A DNA stretch of 64,000 nucleotides from Poecilobothrus nobilitatus (GCA_947095535.1 OX352772.1:219709488-219773487); one strand, 5' to 3'; counted from the stretch's first letter, positions 20,610 through 32,227 are shown. Translations and numbers: made by a program. Notes: a model not told the origin generated them from the sequence alone.

Positions 20610-21047
20610 TCAGATCCATTTGGCGGCATTCAAGAACCTTACCATATCTGCAGGTTGCTTAGCCGCTAGATCGCTGAGATCGTTAAATTCATGGCTACCC
20701 AGAGCCGCTCTTCTGGCCCTGGCCAGCGCCGGGGATTTACACGTGAAGTGTATAATGGTTTCTTTCTCATTCTGTTCACCACAACTACGGCATGATGTTT
20801 TGAACGGCATGATGTCTCTTTTAACGCTGTTTAGTGGTGGATCCACCTGTTCTTCCAGTGAAGTATTCAGATTGGAACCCCTCCTTGCTAATTCATCAGC
20901 ATTTTCATTTCCTGTGATGTTCCTATGTCCCGGAACCCACAGTAATGTAACATTGTATTGATAGCTTATATTCTTAAGCTCGAGCATTTTCTGACAAGCT
21001 TGGATGTTATCATCGCAGAGTTAAAAGCCGCGATTGCTGCTTGGCTG
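20610..21047 (-). pseudogene. RNase H C-terminal part and zinc-finger end of LINE-2 ORF2
   Basis: Continues the RNase H that begins in the upstream ORF. LLWVPGHRNITGNENADELAR carries the conserved H and the last acidic residue. The C-terminal CRSCGEQNEKETIIHFTC has the CCHC pattern found at the end of such ORF2 proteins. The usual stretch between the RNase H helix and the zinc finger is too short here, so a deletion of some tens of codons is likely. A frameshift near 21045 separates it from the main ORF. Confidence 0.75.
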
Positions 21048-23250
21048 TCAGTGACAATGGCAATGCTTCCCCCCCAGAGAAGTATTGCTCCTAAGTATTT
21101 GGCATGCTTTCCAGATTCCTAGCATTTCAGCTTGAAATAGACTGGATTTATTGGGAAGTCTGAAAGCATATTCTATTTTGAGTTTTTCTGAATAGACACC
21201 AGCACCGACACCGCAGTCCATTTTAGACACATCAGTGAAGGGTGTGATGTCTACTTCACCCAAAGGGTTTCCTTGTCTCCATTCTCTTTTTGATGGAATC
21301 TTTACTTTGAAATTCTTGACAATTTCCAAACTTAGAATAGTGTAGTCTGTGCAATCTGGCAGATCCCAAGCTGTCGAGCTTAGAATACTGCTATGTCTAT
21401 AAGGTTTTGTGCGCCAGTGCCTATCTTCTCTGAGTCTGACCGCACTACAACAGGCTAGAAATTTTATATGGAGGTCAACGGGGAGGAGATAAATAAGTGC
21501 ATCTAGTGCATTACTTGGTGTCGATCTCAACGCGCCTGTAATGCTTATACATGCACCTCTCTGTACCTTACCAAGTTTGGTTCGGATATACTCCTTCTCC
21601 AGCGCTGGCCACCAGACTAATGATCCGTAGGTAAGAATGGGGCGTACTATAGCTGTGCAGATCCATAAAGCCATTCTTGGCTTTAATCCCCATTTTTTAC
21701 CTAACATTTTCCTACAAGAATACAGGGCTACACAGGCCTTTTTGGCTCTTTCCTCACAATTAAGTCTCCACTTCAGTTTCGTATCAAGTACCACTCCTAG
21801 GTATTTGACACTGGAGGCTAAATTCATATATACACCATCCAGACTAGGCTTGGTGAATTCCGGTATCTTTGTTCTGTTTGTGAATAGCATTAGATCGGTT
21901 TTGTTCGGATTGACGCATAAGCCACATCCATTGGCCCATCTACTAACCCTTCTTAAAGCTCTTTCCATAATTACACTAATTATGTCAAGAAACTTTCCAG
22001 ACACTAATACTGCTAGATCATCTGCGTATGCAATGGCTTTGATTCCCTCATCTTGAAGTTCTTTCAGTATTCCATTTATTACTAGAAGCCACAGTAGTGG
22101 TGATAGCACCCCACCTTGGGGTGTGCCTCTGCTTACTCTTCTAGTAATTTTCTGGTTACCAAGTTTCGATTGGATCTCTCTTGATTGCAACATATTAACA
22201 ATCCACTGACTAAGGACAGTTTCTGCCCCTAGTTCTTCCAGTGAATTCTGTATGGCCGCTACATGTACATTATTGAAGGCTCCTTCTATGTCTAGAAAGG
22301 TAGCTAATGTATATTCCTTATACTGAAGCGATTGTTCCACGTCCCGCACTAGTTCACTCAGTGCAGTCTCTGTTGATTTGCCCTTATAATAGGCATGTTG
22401 GTACTTACATAGCGGAGTACTCTCTAGTACTCTCCTAAGCTCTAACTCGAGTGTTCTTTCGAGAGTTTTCAATAAAAAGGATGATAGACTGATCGGTCTA
22501 AAATCTTTAGCGGTTTCCTGCCCTCTTTTACCAGCTTTTGGTATAAAAATCACATTCACCCGCCTCAATTGCAGGGGAATATGACCAAAAGTGAGGCTGC
22601 TTCTGAACAGCTTAGTAATTAATGGAACTACAAGCCCCTTCATTTCTTGCAGCATTTTAGGAAAAATACCGTCTAATCCTGCGGCTTTGTATGGGGCGAA
22701 GTTATCAATTGCCAAGGCAACCTTTTCCTCGGTTATAACTGAGTTAACCCATTCGTCAGGGCCACTTCGGACTCTAGTGTCAACCGCTTGGTTAATCACA
22801 TGAGCATCCTCAATACACCCTGGAAAATGGGTAGACACTAAAAGATCTAGGGTTTCAGCGGCTGAATCAGTCCGATTCCCTTCCGCAGTTCTCAGGAAGG
22901 AAGGATTGTAGTGTTCTCTAGATAAAACTCTGCTAAGTCTGGCTGAGTCTCTAGTACTTTCAATTGATTCACAATAATCCTTCCATGATTGGGTTTTAGC
23001 CAGTCGGATTGCTCTCTTATATTCCCTAAGTTGGTCCTTATAGAGTTGCCATTTATTCTGCCTGTAGCAGATATTGTAGGCGTCTCTAGTCTCCTTTCTT
23101 AGGTTACTTAAGTTATCATTCCACCAGATCGGGTATGTCTTTTTACTACGCTTGATAGGACATGCCACTTTGAATGAGACCTCCATGGCCATTGTAAACA
23201 TGTCAGTTCTCTTTTCTAACTCGTTTTCAGTTGCAATATCTGAGTTAGCT
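21048..23250 (-). pseudogene. RT and start of RNase H of LINE-2 ORF2
   Basis: 717 codons open on the minus strand. Conserved RT blocks are VNVIFIPKAGK, DFRPISLSSFLLKTLE, YKGKSTETAL, ATFLDIEGAFNNV with the first catalytic Asp, GTPQGGVLSPLLW and AIAYADDLAVLV (YADD near 22020). The thumb is VNPNKTDLMLF and VKYLGVVLD. RNase H begins with FTDVSKMDCGVGAGVYSE and SSLFQAEMLGIWKA (D and E present). RT appears chemically intact. The ORF is cut off from the endonuclease by a TGA after the SDHN motif. Reverse transcription of LINE RNA would be its role. Confidence 0.9.
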
Positions 23251-25005
23251 ATTACTGAAAGTTTTTTTCTGGCTACTTTTCTGAATTTCCTCCAGTCGGT
23301 AGCCCTGGGGTTTCTGTAGGGTTTGGGATTTTCAGGCCTAATATTGATATTGAAGAGAATTCAATTGTGGTCCGAAAAGGACCTTTTCTCGGATACTCTC
23401 CATTTCTCTATATTTAGGGTTTCGTCATTACTAATGCATGTAATATCTAACACATCTGCCCAACCTGGAAAACTATCCGAGCTTGGAAATATGAAAGTGG
23501 GGTTACTGCCCCTGTTGCATATATTTAGATTGCTATTTAAAATAAAATCAAATATTGACTCACCTCGTTCATTCGTTTCCGAGTTACCCCATAGGGTGTG
23601 AATCAAGTCTATTAGTTCAATTATACATTACTATGGGAAAATGGGAACGATACATTAAATCTTACTCATATTTGGCTTTTATCTGTCATGAAATGCCAAG
23701 GGGGGCTGAATGTTCAGTCTTCAATCTAAAAATTAAAATACTAACAAAGAATCATTATCTTTTGGTTACTACAATTTATACTTATCTGAAATTATTCAGC
23801 AACATCAGCAACTGAACGGGGTCGCCATCGGTGGATCTGGCATCTGTTTTGGACAACTGCAATTAATTAAATTTTTAGAATTTATTAAATTTGAAATAAA
23901 TTATGTATAAATTATACTTACTTTGTATATTTCTATTTGTAAATATTCAGATTTGTCAAAAATATTTTTATGTCAAAATTAATTTTTATTGATTGTCAGT
24001 ACTACCAACATTTGATTTTAACTAAACATTTCAATTACAATTTCAATATCAATTTCAATTACTATTAACTTTATATACTTGCTTATGTAATAATCTATGG
24101 TACTATTTATAGTTTTTTTTTCCTCTTATTTAGCATTTTATCAGCTGTTCACGTATTAATAAATTAAGACTATTATATATTTCGCTATATTTATATATTT
24201 TAAAGTAAATGACTATATAGGTACTGTGTGGTTTAATTTAAATTTAAAAGATATTTGTATTATCAATATCAAAAAGATTAAAGGGTAGATTGAATTTGTA
24301 AGTGCTATAATATCAAAAAATTTATTTACTATTACAGAGTGACAATTATTTAAAATTTTAAATTTAAGCTAGGATGGATTAAAATGGGATGCAAAACAAA
24401 ATTATATGAAAATTTGGTTAAGATAAAAATTATAATTCGTAAATAAAATATAATAGTATAACAACTAATAATAAAATATGACTTTAATAAATAATTAAAT
24501 GAAGTGGTAAATAAGTTAGTGCATAGAATAAATAATATAACAAAAATCAGAAAATTGATTTTTGAGATTCTTCTAATTTTAGTGCTGATTACATTTATTA
24601 TCTTTTCTAAAGAATAATTGTAGCAAGGTTTAGCAAAGGTGTTAATCATAATTATAATAGAAAAATTACTAGATAAACATAACTCGAGATTAGTATAGGT
24701 AAGTAATGTTAAGTTAAAAAAGTTATATTTAATAAAAAAAACAAGGAATATGTGTTAATATCGTTAGCAACAACTTTTGTCAAGAAATTAATGTAAATAG
24801 TAAAATAAAAAAATTATATTAGTATTTCTATTAAAAGAAGTTAACAAAATTAATCTACTTAGTAATAATATTATTGTTAATAAAATTGAGATCATTGTAA
24901 CTTTGAATACTACAAACCTACGATGTATCTGATTTTCCGATGTAAATTACATTATTTTTAATCCACAAATATTTCCAGCCACCGGAAATTTTAATTTGCC
25001 GTGCT
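23248..25005. repeat. Duplicated block: LINE-2 endonuclease piece plus BEL flank
   Basis: 23248-23600 repeats 25003-25355 (offset 1755, about 3 differences) and 23597-25005 repeats 27718-29126 (offset 4121, about 2 differences). The junctions share 3-4 bases (GCT and TGTG). This fits a tandem duplication of 23248-29126 followed by loss of the 2.4 kb between 25356 and 27717 from the left copy. The 23597-25005 part carries no gene. The short open frames on it also exist in the other copy. Confidence 0.85.
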
Positions 25006-25769
25006 ATTACTGAAAGTTTTTTTCTGGCTACTTTTCTGAATTTCCTCCAGTCGGTAGCCCTGGGGTTTCTGTAGGGTTTGGGATTTTCAGGCTTAATATT
25101 GATATTGAAGAGAATTCAATTGTGGTCCGAAAAGGACCTTTTCTCGGATACTCTCCATTTCTCTATATTTAGGATTTCGTCATTACTAATGCATGTAATA
25201 TCTAACACATCTGCCCAACCTGGAAAACTATCCGAGCTTGGAAATATGAAAGTGGGGTTACTGCCCCTGTTGCATATATTTAGATTGCTATTTAAAATAA
25301 AATCAAATATTGACTCACCTCGTTCATTCGTTTCCGAGCTACCCCATAGGGTGTGCCGAGCATTAGCATCACAGCCTGCGATCAATTTGCCACCTGTGGC
25401 AACTACCAACTGCTGGAACCGGGGCGGTGGAGCAGGTTCGTCATGTGACATGTACACGGTACTTATATACACGCTCACATTGTTCCTCATCTCCAGTTTG
25501 ACAACTGTCAAATCTTCGTAACTAAAATTGGAACAGAGATGTGCACTTATATGTTTTTTAGCTAGAACACAAGTTCTTGGCTTACCTATTTCTAAATCTA
25601 CATTCTTGTAGAATAGATTATAGTTACAGGTGTTTAACCCTCTAATCTTAAAGGCGTTAACCCATTGTTCTTGTATGAGGGCTATATCTAAGTCCTCCCC
25701 ACCTAGGAGAACTAGCAGATTATCCGAGGCGCACTTCGAGCGCCTTAGGTTAATCGGCACCACCCGCAT
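25003..25769 (-). pseudogene. Apurinic-type endonuclease of LINE-2 ORF2
   Basis: 217 codons from ATG 25769, starting MRVVPINLRRSKCASDNLL and overlapping the end of ORF1 by 20 bases in another frame, which suggests reinitiation or frameshifting. Motifs are ALIQEQW (Glu of the active site), AGCDANARHTLWG (D-x-N) and RSFSDHN (S-D-H). These are the conserved endonuclease residues that nick the target DNA. The frame ends with TGA exactly after SDHN, where related proteins have Trp and continue to RT. The partial copy at 23361-23606 carries the same TGA. Confidence 0.85.
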
Positions 25770-27020
25770 CGCTTACCTCACAACGAGCTGCTGTAGACTC
25801 CTTGTCTATTGCCAAGTCTCCCAGCAGCACGTTTGTTTCGTCCAGGTCGTCTATGTCTGGACTCCCTGGCTTGAATATTTTTAGTTTGGTATGCCTTATA
25901 CCAAACCTCAGTTTGTTCCCCATCTTCTCCAGAGGACCCAGACTTTCCTCACTGATAAGAAGGTGAAACGATATACTGTTTTTCTGCAGTTCATCTGACG
26001 ATTTCTCCTTTGTTATCACCGACCAGTTCCCCATTGGAACCATCGGGTTATGCATGTGGAGACACTCGAGGAGCTTTTCCCCGCTTATCTCCATCCTGGG
26101 CAACCAGATACGGGCTCTAGGTCTCCTAGGGATTTCGCTAGCTGGGATTATTCCAATTTTGGCTTCCTCCCAAGCATTGCCAATCTTAGCAATGCTTTTG
26201 CTAAAGAAATCCAAGGAGAACTGATCCTCGCATCTGATTACCCTGTAGCCCCTGACTATGTCGGATGAATCAAAGCAAGGGAGTTGTTCCCCTGCACCTT
26301 TTAGGATGAACTCATTGACGATCTCGGAAAGTTTAGCCTCAAGCTTGATCCACAGATCATTGGAAACTTTCCTGTCACTGGCTCTCTCGTTGACAACTGC
26401 AACACATAAACTGTCTTTTACAATATCGTTATAATTTTTATGTGCTACAGTTTTCGAACTGCTATGTAGATTTATCCTAGGCACCTTAGTTCTCTCTGCG
26501 CCAGGACTGGTCCCATCCTGAGACCTATTCCTTTTTGACGAATCTTTTCCGGAATTGTGCGATTCAAACAGTCGCACAATCTCGCTATATTTTTATCTTC
26601 TGGATCCCTTTCATTAACAATACCTTTGGCTTCGTTCTGGGCTATCTTGCCCAATATAAACTTAGCTTTCTGGTATTGTTTTTTCAAAGCCGATCCAGAG
26701 CTTCTATTTGATTTCTTTTTAGTGGTGGCAATACTATGACTGTTATTACCACTACTATTTGAACCTGATGGATTTAGAGCTCTATGACAGGTGCTTCCTC
26801 CACCAACAGGCACTAAAACTTTTGCAGGACCTTGGCTGAGTCCTGGTTTCGTTGCTGAAGGGGTACTCTGGCTAGTACCGATAATAGTTTCCTGACTGGA
26901 GGCAAGTAACTCATCTTCAGAAGATGAGTTGATGTTTGTTTGTTTTTCCTTTTTTAAATTTTCCATTTTGTTCCCACGAGTTTGGCGAGAAAGGACGGTC
27001 GACATATGCATAGCTCCCAT
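25750..27020 (-). pseudogene. ORF1 of LINE-2 (Gag-like, DUF4780-like), one frameshift
   Basis: Two overlapping open frames: 26472-27020 (Ser/Thr-rich N-terminus, then a Lys/Arg-rich segment KKKSNRSSGSALKKQYQKAK) and 25750-26577. The second has YRVIRCEDQFSLDF, then RRPRARIWLPRMEISGEKLL and VPMGNWSVI, matching the domain DUF4780 that is common in ORF1 of LOA-like elements. A one-base shift near 26500-26570 separates the halves. ORF1 proteins bind the element RNA. The end overlaps the ORF2 start. Downstream sequence 27021-27288 is the LINE 5' UTR with no long ORF. Confidence 0.75.
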
Positions 27021-27288
27021 ACGTATGCAAGGCTACTTATAATGGGGTGGCGCCTGGTGCTCCAAGGAGACCTTTAGCGATACCATCTTTATACACTTAG
27101 TACCATTAAGCCCTCGGCACGGTTTACTTTCACACCTTGGCTTAAGTGTACACCTATAATCAGCCGATTATCTGTCTCCAAAAACAACATCTAGTTTGAG
27201 GATGGCAGGTAACGCTGCCCGGGTACACCGCTTGGAGGAGTATAGGTGATTAACTGTACCCTCTAAGTGATTAGGTAAGCAAGATAAT

Positions 27289-27504
27289 ATCGCAAAACAT
27301 GTTTTAGTGCTAGTATACGATGAAAACCTACTCGCTACTTGTTGGCTGTTAGGACGTGTTCTCGAAAGGCATCCCGGTTCTGACGGTCTGGTACGCGTAG
27401 TTACCGTTAAAACGAAAACCGCCTTAATTAAACGACCGGTCACAAAATTATGCGTACTACCGTTTGGTAACAAAGAAATTGAACGCGATACCAACACTGA
27501 TTAA
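27289..27504 (+). pseudogene. BEL/Pao Pol C-terminal domain, right piece
   Basis: Reads HVLVLVYDENLLATCW, LLGRVLERHPGSDGLVRVV and TVKT, then RPVTKLCVLPFG and a stop at 27504. This is the conserved end of BEL/Pao Pol (V-l-v-x-D-E-N-L-P-P-x-x-W-x-L-G-R-V-x-x-x-x-P-G-x-D-G-x-V-R-V). The left part of the same domain is at 20402-20479, so the LOA-like LINE landed within the domain. Confidence 0.85.
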
Positions 27505-29126
27505 AATATAACTACTATCACCTTTGCTTATGGCTCATACATCTATACTTTTACAATACTTATGTATATACCTTATAATAATAATGCTTAGTCAAATTTT
27601 GTTATTTGCATTTTATATTCCAACATGGACATGATGAGCTGATATGATATTCGAACTAGTGGTTGTTACAATTGTACGTTGCAATTTAGTCATCCAGAGT
27701 AACATAACATAAAAGAATGTGAATCAAGTCTATTAGTTCAATTATAAATTACTATGGGAAAATGGGAACGATACATTAAATCTTACTCATATTTGGCTTT
27801 TATCTGTCATGAAATGCCAAGGGGGGCTGAATGTTCAGTCTTCAATCTAAAAATTAAAATACTAACAAAGAATCATTATCTTTTGGTTACTACAATTTAT
27901 ACTTATCTGAAATTATTCAGCAACATCAGCAACTGAACGGGGTCGCCATCGGTGGATCTGGCATCTGTTTTGGACAACTGCAATTAATTAAATTTTTAGA
28001 ATTTATTAAATTTGAAATAAATTATGTATAAATTATACTTACTTTGTATATTTCTATTTGTAAATATTCAGATTTGTCAAAAATATTTTTATGTCAAAAT
28101 TAATTTTTATTGATTGTCAGTACTACCAACATTTGATTTTAACTAAACATTTCAATTACAATTTCAATATCAATTTCAATTACTATTAACTTTATATACT
28201 TGCTTATGTAATAATCTATGGTACTATTTATAGTTTTTTTTTCCTCTTATTTAGCATTTTATCAGCTGTTCACGTATTAATAAATTAAGACTATTATATA
28301 TTTCGCTATATTTATATATTTTAAAGTAAATGACTATATAGGTACTGTGTGGTTTAATTTAAATTTAAAAGATATTTGTATTATCAATATCAAAAAGATT
28401 AAAGGGTAGATTGAATTTGTAAGTGCTATAATATCAAAAAATTTATTTACTATTACAGAGTGACAATTATTTAAAATTTTAAATTTAAGCTAGGATGGAT
28501 TAAAATGGGATGCAAAACAAAATTATATGAAAATTTGGTTAAGATAAAAATTATAATTCGTAAATAAAATATAATAGTATAACAACTAATAATAAAATAT
28601 GACTTTAATAAATAATTAAATGAAGTGGTAAATAAGTTAGTGCATAGAATAAATAATATAACAAAAATCAGAAAATTGATTTTTGAGATTCTTCTAATTT
28701 TAGTGCTGATTACATTTATTATCTTTTCTAAAGAATAATTGTAGCAAGGTTTAGCAAAGGTGTTAATCATAATTATAATAGAAAAATTACTAGATAAACA
28801 TAACTCGAGATTAGTATAGGTAAGTAATGTTAAGTTAAAAAAGTTATATTTAATAAAAAAAACAAGGAATATGTGTTAATATCGTTAGCAACAACTTTTG
28901 TCAAGAAATTAATGTAAATAGTAAAATAAAAAAATTATATTAGTATTTCTATTAAAAGAAGTTAACAAAATTAATCTACTTAGTAATAATATTATTGTTA
29001 ATAAAATTGAGATCATTGTAACTTTGAATACTACAAACCTACGATGTATCTGATTTTCCGATGTAAATTACATTATTTTTAATCCACAAATATTTACAGC
29101 CACCGGAAATTTTAATTTGCCGTGCT
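27505..29126 (+). repeat. Presumed BEL 3' UTR and LTR, right copy of the 1.4-kb repeat
   Basis: No coding sequence. 27718-29126 is repeated at 23597-25005. Position just after the Pol end and a TGTTACAATTG start at 27663 suggest LTR sequence, but no second LTR is in the window to confirm the ends. Confidence 0.5.
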
Positions 29127-29942
29127 TCGTGATACAGCTTACCTTACAGCTTTGTGAGATGCTCTCGAAAAAAAATGTCGTGGTTGCCACTTACCTCCAA
29201 ACCTAGTTCGGAAGTAAACAAATGTTTGAAGTTGTTTTTTTTTAGACATTATCTCCGCTTTAGCTTATTCCGTTTTCAAACTTAACAGGTATAACGTTGT
29301 ATTATTTCTAGAATTTGTATCATTTTTTATTGAAGGTTGCAGTTCGGTTACACCACCTATATCTTCCACGGTGATACTGGCCTGTAGGTGACTACCCATT
29401 TTCAATATTGCTTCTGTTGGATTATTTATTTTTGAAGGAATTCCAACGATTACGATGTGGTTTCTGTTTTCAAATCGCTTTTTCTCATCCAAAAGATACT
29501 CCATCTGGTAAATTTTGTTCTCCATTAAATTTGACTTATTTTCGAATTCTTTAATTTTATTATGCAAAAATAAGTTTTCGCCTAAAATTTCTGTATTTTT
29601 TTTTAGAAGATCGTCGATCTGATTATTTAGGAATGCCTGCGATTTATGTACCTCGGTCAAAACTGATACGAGTTGGTTTACGCATATGGCCAAGGAATCT
29701 ACCGTACACTCGCCAGGAATCAATTTGCACAGCTCTGGGTTGGTTCCTTTCTTATTAGGAAAAAGATCCATCGATGAGCCAGGTACAGGCTCATCATAAC
29801 CAACAAAAATGAACGATTCATTGGATTGCGCTGTACACTTGCGGCATTTCCAAGACGCCGACCCAGCTTCAACAAATCTAAACACTTCTTCCGCCACAGA
29901 TGCACACTTAATGTGAACCTTATCACAAAAAAATTCAAATCA
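29127..29942 (-). pseudogene. ORF1 of the CR1-like LINE, PHD-like zinc finger and coiled coil
   Basis: Minus-strand reading begins near 29942 with FCDKVHIKCASV, continues SASWKCRKCTA, and so forms C-x4-H-x2-C...W-x-C-x2-C, the end of a PHD-like finger. The finger N-terminus is missing, so the LINE is 5' truncated here. Next come a Gln/Leu/Lys-rich coiled coil (about 29480-29690: DDLLKKNTEI, NKIKEFENKS, NKIYQMEYLLDEKKRFENRN), then NHIVIVGIPS, a conserved post-coil motif. A TAA at 29263 ends the frame, and the rest (AKAEIMSKKKQLQTF) reads through to 29140. It fits CR1/L2-type ORF1 proteins that bind RNA. Confidence 0.75.
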
Positions 29943-31440
29943 CCGATTCAAATAACGAGCATTTCAAAATTAACAAAGAAAATATTCCACGTATCATTAA
30001 TGAATTTAAAAAAAAATGCACGTACCAAAACTAACTACTTGTATCTTATTCTAGGATAAATTCTATTTGTTCTCTTACTGGTTTTTCCAATTGTCCTGTC
30101 TCCATTATCTATAGATGTTAATCAAATACCACCTAGAAATGGTTACCTTCTCTTTGAGGAATCTGAACTTACAATAATACAAAGTTACAAAAGAATATTG
30201 CATGTTGTCGACCTAATCTAATACGAGACAATTATTAACAAAATAGAATCAAACGTATTACAACTTCAAAATGAAACTGATATTCCTCCGGTTTTGCTGC
30301 TTAAATTAAAACACCTAAAGGAATATTACAATAGTATTATGCCACACCACGTAAGTAACAGATCATTGTTTAATCTTGGTGGAGATATTATTCGCTTTGC
30401 TATTGATGTAATGGATGACGACGATAGAAAAGAAAAAGAAGAACACTTAAAGGTAATATAACAAAATAAGGGTAAATTAATTAATAATGTTAACGATCAA
30501 GTATTAATAAACCAAAAAATATCTAAGGAAATAAAAAAATTACCGATCATATTAACCTAGCTCAAAACGATATAAAAAATGTGATTAACAATTTCCAAAA
30601 TAATATTGATAAAATAAATAAAAAATTAGAGTACTTTATGATTAAAACCGAAATAATTGAAAATAATGATTTATTAACAAAACAAATTTTAAATATCAAA
30701 GAAATAATTTTAGCTAGTAAATTAGAAATACTGCCAAAAGATATTACCTTATTGAGATACCTTTCATTAAAAATTGTGTTCTTTGCCGTAACAATTCTAT
30801 AATTTTTGTTTTATCTATACCAGTTTTCAAAAATAAAAAATGTTTTGTAACTATTTTGCAAAACTAAAGTTCCAAACAAAAATGTAAACTTAGAATTATA
30901 AACTAATATAAAAAAAAATTATTACATGTAAACAAAGTATTTTTAAATTTATTGATAAGAAAAATGTTATGGAAAAGGATCTAATACCTTTTGACGATAA
31001 TTGTATAAAAAAATTATTAAATAACAATCACATCAAGTGTAATTTTCGAATAAATTTCTCCGCCAATACAATAAAAATATCGGATACTGTAGTTATTACA
31101 ATTAACTTAAACAAAACAATAATTTATAATAAATGTGGTCAATCGGACATGATTCACATGAAAGGCAATAATGTTGTAAAATTTACAAACTGTAAAATAT
31201 CACTTGATTCATTTCAACAAGAAAATTATGAGAAAGAATATTACAATAATATCTTGCCATACTTCGAACGTAATATTAGTGTTGAACAAGTGATCAATGC
31301 TATACAGTTAACAGAATTACATGCCTCCAATATTAACAATATATTGATAAATATATAGAATAAATAATAGAAGAAATTAAGTACAATAGTTCTTGGAAGT
31401 GGCACGCAAGCGTTTTAGCAAACTCATTTTTTGTCATCAT
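29943..31440 (+). pseudogene. Envelope-like region of the errantivirus-like element, decayed
   Basis: Between the LINE 5' end and the 3' LTR are short open pieces in different frames. They include a repetitive charged stretch around 30420-30480, a coiled-coil-like piece (30581-30800, with NIDKINKKLEYFM and ENNDLLTKQILNIKE) and a 129-codon piece (30969-31358) with several Cys and Asn-linked glycosylation-type sites. A hydrophobic stretch lies near 31430-31480 (VIIFVFSIYWLLLPK in one frame), close to the expected transmembrane position. Position, length and the hydrophobic end match insect errantiviral envelope genes. Many stops make it non-functional. Confidence 0.6.
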
Positions 31441-31543
31441 TTTTGTATTCAGTATCTATTGGCTTTTATTGCCTAAAACAATTTAAAGCAAAAAGTTCAA
31501 AAATAAATATTGAACTAAAAGAAATTTGCACCGGGTCGAATCT

Positions 31544-31555
31544 TAAAGGGAAAGG
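31544..31555 (+). promoter_or_regulatory. Polypurine tract of the errantivirus-like element
   Basis: AAAGGGAAAGG immediately precedes the 3' LTR start AGTTATATCA. It is the plus-strand primer site. Confidence 0.8.
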
Positions 31556-32227
31556 AGTTATATCATCACACTCTCTCTCACCACAAAACATACATCAGGA
31601 TTGCCCGCCAATAACAAAATTGCCCTTTCATTAAATTCTAAACTAACATTCACTTAAAATTCTTACTTTTTACTTTTCTTTTTAAATTTAAATTACTTAT
31701 CTTTACAATTTTTATTATGCTACAATCATATTTATTACTTAATTCCGCATAACCAAATTTTAAAAGAGAAAAAAATAATAAATTGTTCTCATGCACTTAT
31801 GCATTTAGCAATTTAATTAACAACAACAAGTACATGAACTGAAATATGAAACATTTTTGTTTAGTACAAAATGTTCAATGCACTTATTCGTTGAACATTT
31901 TAATTAATAAAATAAGATACAACCAATGACCCGAAATATCATATAAATTTTTTGTAAGTTGCGTTTAAGTCATCTTGTAATAATTTCATGCATGTGGTAG
32001 AACAACAAATCGATAAAGTAATAACCTTTACTAATTGTAATTTATCGATTTGCTGATAAGAAATTTTAGGAATAAGTTTTAGAATAATTTTTAGTTAAAT
32101 ATGATTGCATGAAAAAATAAAGATTATTATTAATCTTGTGTGTAATAAAGAAAGAACTCTCAAAAATTTCTGAGTTTTATTTAAATAAAGAAAAATTCTT
32201 TGTAACGTGTTTGTCGAATAAATTAGT
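31556..32227 (+). repeat. 3' LTR of the errantivirus-like element
   Basis: 672 bp partner of 1384-2044. Right flank ATATAT matches the left flank, consistent with the ATAT target preference of the 17.6/297 group. Confidence 0.85.

Larger units (their letters stand above)
20480..27280 (-). mobile_element. LOA/I-like LINE with RNase H (LINE-2 of this window)
   Basis: Minus strand, 5' end near 27280 and 3' end near 20480 with a (TTGG)n tail (20480-20500 on the plus strand). It has ORF1 with a DUF4780-like domain, and ORF2 with apurinic-type endonuclease, RT and RNase H. This set is typical of LOA/I-group LINEs of insects. It is 5' complete or nearly so. It has one stop in the endonuclease-RT linker, a frameshift in RNase H and a frameshift in ORF1. 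Part of it was later duplicated (23248-25005). GC content is visibly higher than in all neighbours, which suggests a younger element. Confidence 0.8.
20402..29126 (+). mobile_element. BEL/Pao retrotransposon 3' fragment, split by the LOA-like LINE
   Basis: Two pieces of the C-terminal domain of BEL/Pao Pol (DUF5641-like) in the same plus-strand orientation lie on either side of the LOA-like LINE: 20402-20479 and 27289-27504. What follows (27505-29126) is long AT-rich sequence fitting 3' UTR and LTR. The 5' part of the element, including protease, RT and most of integrase, is missing, so only the 3' end inserted or survived. Precise LTR ends were not determined. A start near TGTTACAATTGTACG (27663) is possible. 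Confidence 0.65.
6020..29942 (-). mobile_element. CR1-like LINE (LINE-1 of this window), split by Polinton and BEL insertions
   Basis: Pieces in the right order for one minus-strand LINE are spread over 24 kb: ORF1 (29128-29942), ORF2 endonuclease and early RT (18831-20401), and late RT to C-terminus (6131-7007). The 3' UTR (about 6020-6130) contains degenerate CTAACATT-type repeats. The Polinton separates the two ORF2 halves within one RT motif. The BEL fragment plus the LOA-like LINE separate ORF2 from ORF1. The part of ORF2 before the GDIN motif is missing, so the BEL insertion was accompanied by a deletion or the LINE was already damaged. The C-terminal HNYNTRN motif and the PHD-like ORF1 fit the CR1/Jockey group. 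Confidence 0.8.
1384..32227 (+). mobile_element. Gypsy/errantivirus-like LTR provirus, opened by nested insertions
   Basis: The two LTRs (1384-2044 and 31556-32227) begin AGTTATATCA and are flanked by an ATAT target duplication. A tRNA-Ser type primer site follows the 5' LTR and a polypurine tract precedes the 3' LTR. Order inside is gag, protease, RT and RNase H (2.6-5.8 kb), then a large nested block (about 5.9-29.9 kb), then a decayed env-like region (29.9-31.4 kb). This layout and the ATAT target match the Drosophila 17.6/297 group of insect Gypsy elements. No integrase was found, so that part was lost, probably before or during the nested insertions. All reading frames are broken. Exact inner junctions are uncertain by tens of bases. 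Confidence 0.85.

Noticed and set aside
20620..22803. Plus-strand frames of 70-139 codons across 20.6-22.8 kb
   Set aside because: They are shadows of the minus-strand LINE ORF2, which shows clear RT and RNase H motifs.
24350..24649. A 99-codon hydrophobic frame on the minus strand, repeated at 28471-28770
   Set aside because: Located in the duplicated AT-rich BEL flank; identical in both copies only because the DNA is duplicated. No retroelement or host motif.
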